Assembly (NCBI RefSeq): GCF_021728415.1
Contig: NZ_JAKKDV010000002.1
Location: 248,001 to 312,000 of the forward strand
Origin: Flaviramulus multivorans
GTDB taxonomy: Bacteria > Bacteroidota > Bacteroidia > Flavobacteriales > Flavobacteriaceae
Direction of reading: 5' to 3'
DNA: 64,000 nucleotides
Shown: piece after piece, positions 63,739-64,000 of the stretch
Numbering within the stretch: the stretch's first letter is position 1
How the letters are laid out: every line of letters begins with the position of its first letter
Made by a program: the position numbers and the translations under genes
The notes under the pieces: generated by a model
Database searches by the model: none
What the model was told of the DNA's origin: nothing
What the model saw: the letters and a program-made list of their open reading frames with translations, nothing else

Positions 63739-64000
63739 TTATTCTGACTCGCGGGATTTAAATCTTGACACCTTTTTAAGTTCGGCTTCAATATAGCTTT
63801 TCCAAATGGCTTGAGCTTCATAATTTCTAGAATAATCCGTTTCATTGTCGTATGTATTCTGAGCAGTCTCAAGTTCTTTGATAATGTTGTTATGAAGCGT
63901 TTTTAATTCTTGCCTAATACTGTTAGAGGTCCTTAACTGGCTGATACGTTGCCTGAACTTACGTGTGTATAATTCGGTAATATCAAAATGCAATTGTTCG
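63739..64000 (-). CDS. Uncharacterised helical protein, C-terminal part (cut by window edge)
   Basis: The frame stays open to the window end; the first possible start, a TTG at 63993, is preceded in frame by Glu-Gln codons, so it is more likely an internal Leu and the gene begins beyond 64000. The 87 visible residues are charged and helical (RQRISQLRTSNSIRQELKTL, then EAQAIWKSYIEAELKKVSRF). No domain recognised. Confidence 0.6.
   Translation of the reverse strand, partial: EQLHFDITELYTRKFRQRISQLRTSNSIRQELKTLHNNIIKELETAQNTYDNETDYSRNYEAQAIWKSYIEAELKKVSRFKSRESE

Overview
The window looks like part of a chromosome from a marine or soil member of the Flavobacteriaceae (Bacteroidota). The DNA is AT-rich. 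Many genes are preceded by the Bacteroidota -7 promoter box TAnnTTTG rather than by E. coli-type promoters, and Shine-Dalgarno sequences are not evident. Gene content also fits: CarboxypepD_reg-type outer-membrane receptors, lipoproteins with acidic residues after the lipobox cysteine, DUF3857 and DUF2911 proteins, and a DnaQ/GIY-YIG fusion. No rRNA, tRNA, CRISPR array, insertion sequence or phage was recognised.

Region 1 (1-13.9 kb) is a molybdenum block. A YifB-type ATPase (cut by the left edge) diverges from a nine-gene cofactor operon: moeA, a short ModE-like regulator, a TauE/SafE transporter, mobA, moaD, moeB-rhodanese, moaE, a moaC-moaB fusion and moaA. Convergent to it are genes for molybdenum enzymes that would use the cofactor: an FdhF/YdeP-type oxidoreductase and a two-subunit IorAB/xanthine-dehydrogenase-type enzyme, then an SLC13 anion transporter. 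A dyad resembling a ModE box overlaps the operon promoter.

Region 2 (13.9-22.9 kb) is housekeeping: a minus-strand run pabB, lipoprotein, tilS, adenine deaminase and YheT hydrolase, then plus-strand aldose epimerase, DEAD-box helicase and S1/P1 nuclease. Region 3 (23.0-26.5 kb) is a compact, visibly AT-richer three-gene minus-strand operon (restriction-fold-like protein, small helical middle protein, Rad50/SMC-like ABC ATPase) that fits the ABC-three-component conflict systems and is the best defence candidate.

Region 4 (26.6-41.9 kb) holds lpdA, dodecin, smpB, pcm, a long plus-strand run (oxidoreductase, hydroxybutyryl-CoA dehydrogenase, DUF1015, YggS, DnaQ/GIY-YIG, DUF3857, potassium channel, miaA) and a GNAT protein. 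Region 5 (41.9-49.7 kb) has an ECF sigma/anti-sigma operon with a repeat-rich envelope protein, then DUF2911, meaB, a TonB-type receptor and PAP2. Region 6 (49.7-62.7 kb) has a MATE exporter, a PD40 protein, nitronate monooxygenase, mnmA, a fasciclin lipoprotein, a YwqK/MORN protein, the pyrG-yidC pair and a large glycoside-hydrolase-like lipoprotein.

Region 7 (62.7-64.0 kb) contains the most striking structural signal. A 139-residue secreted protein gene sits between two attC-like folded sites. Their core boxes pair in exactly the way expected if a single integron-type gene cassette had inserted into a pre-existing attC-like site. No integrase gene is in the window.
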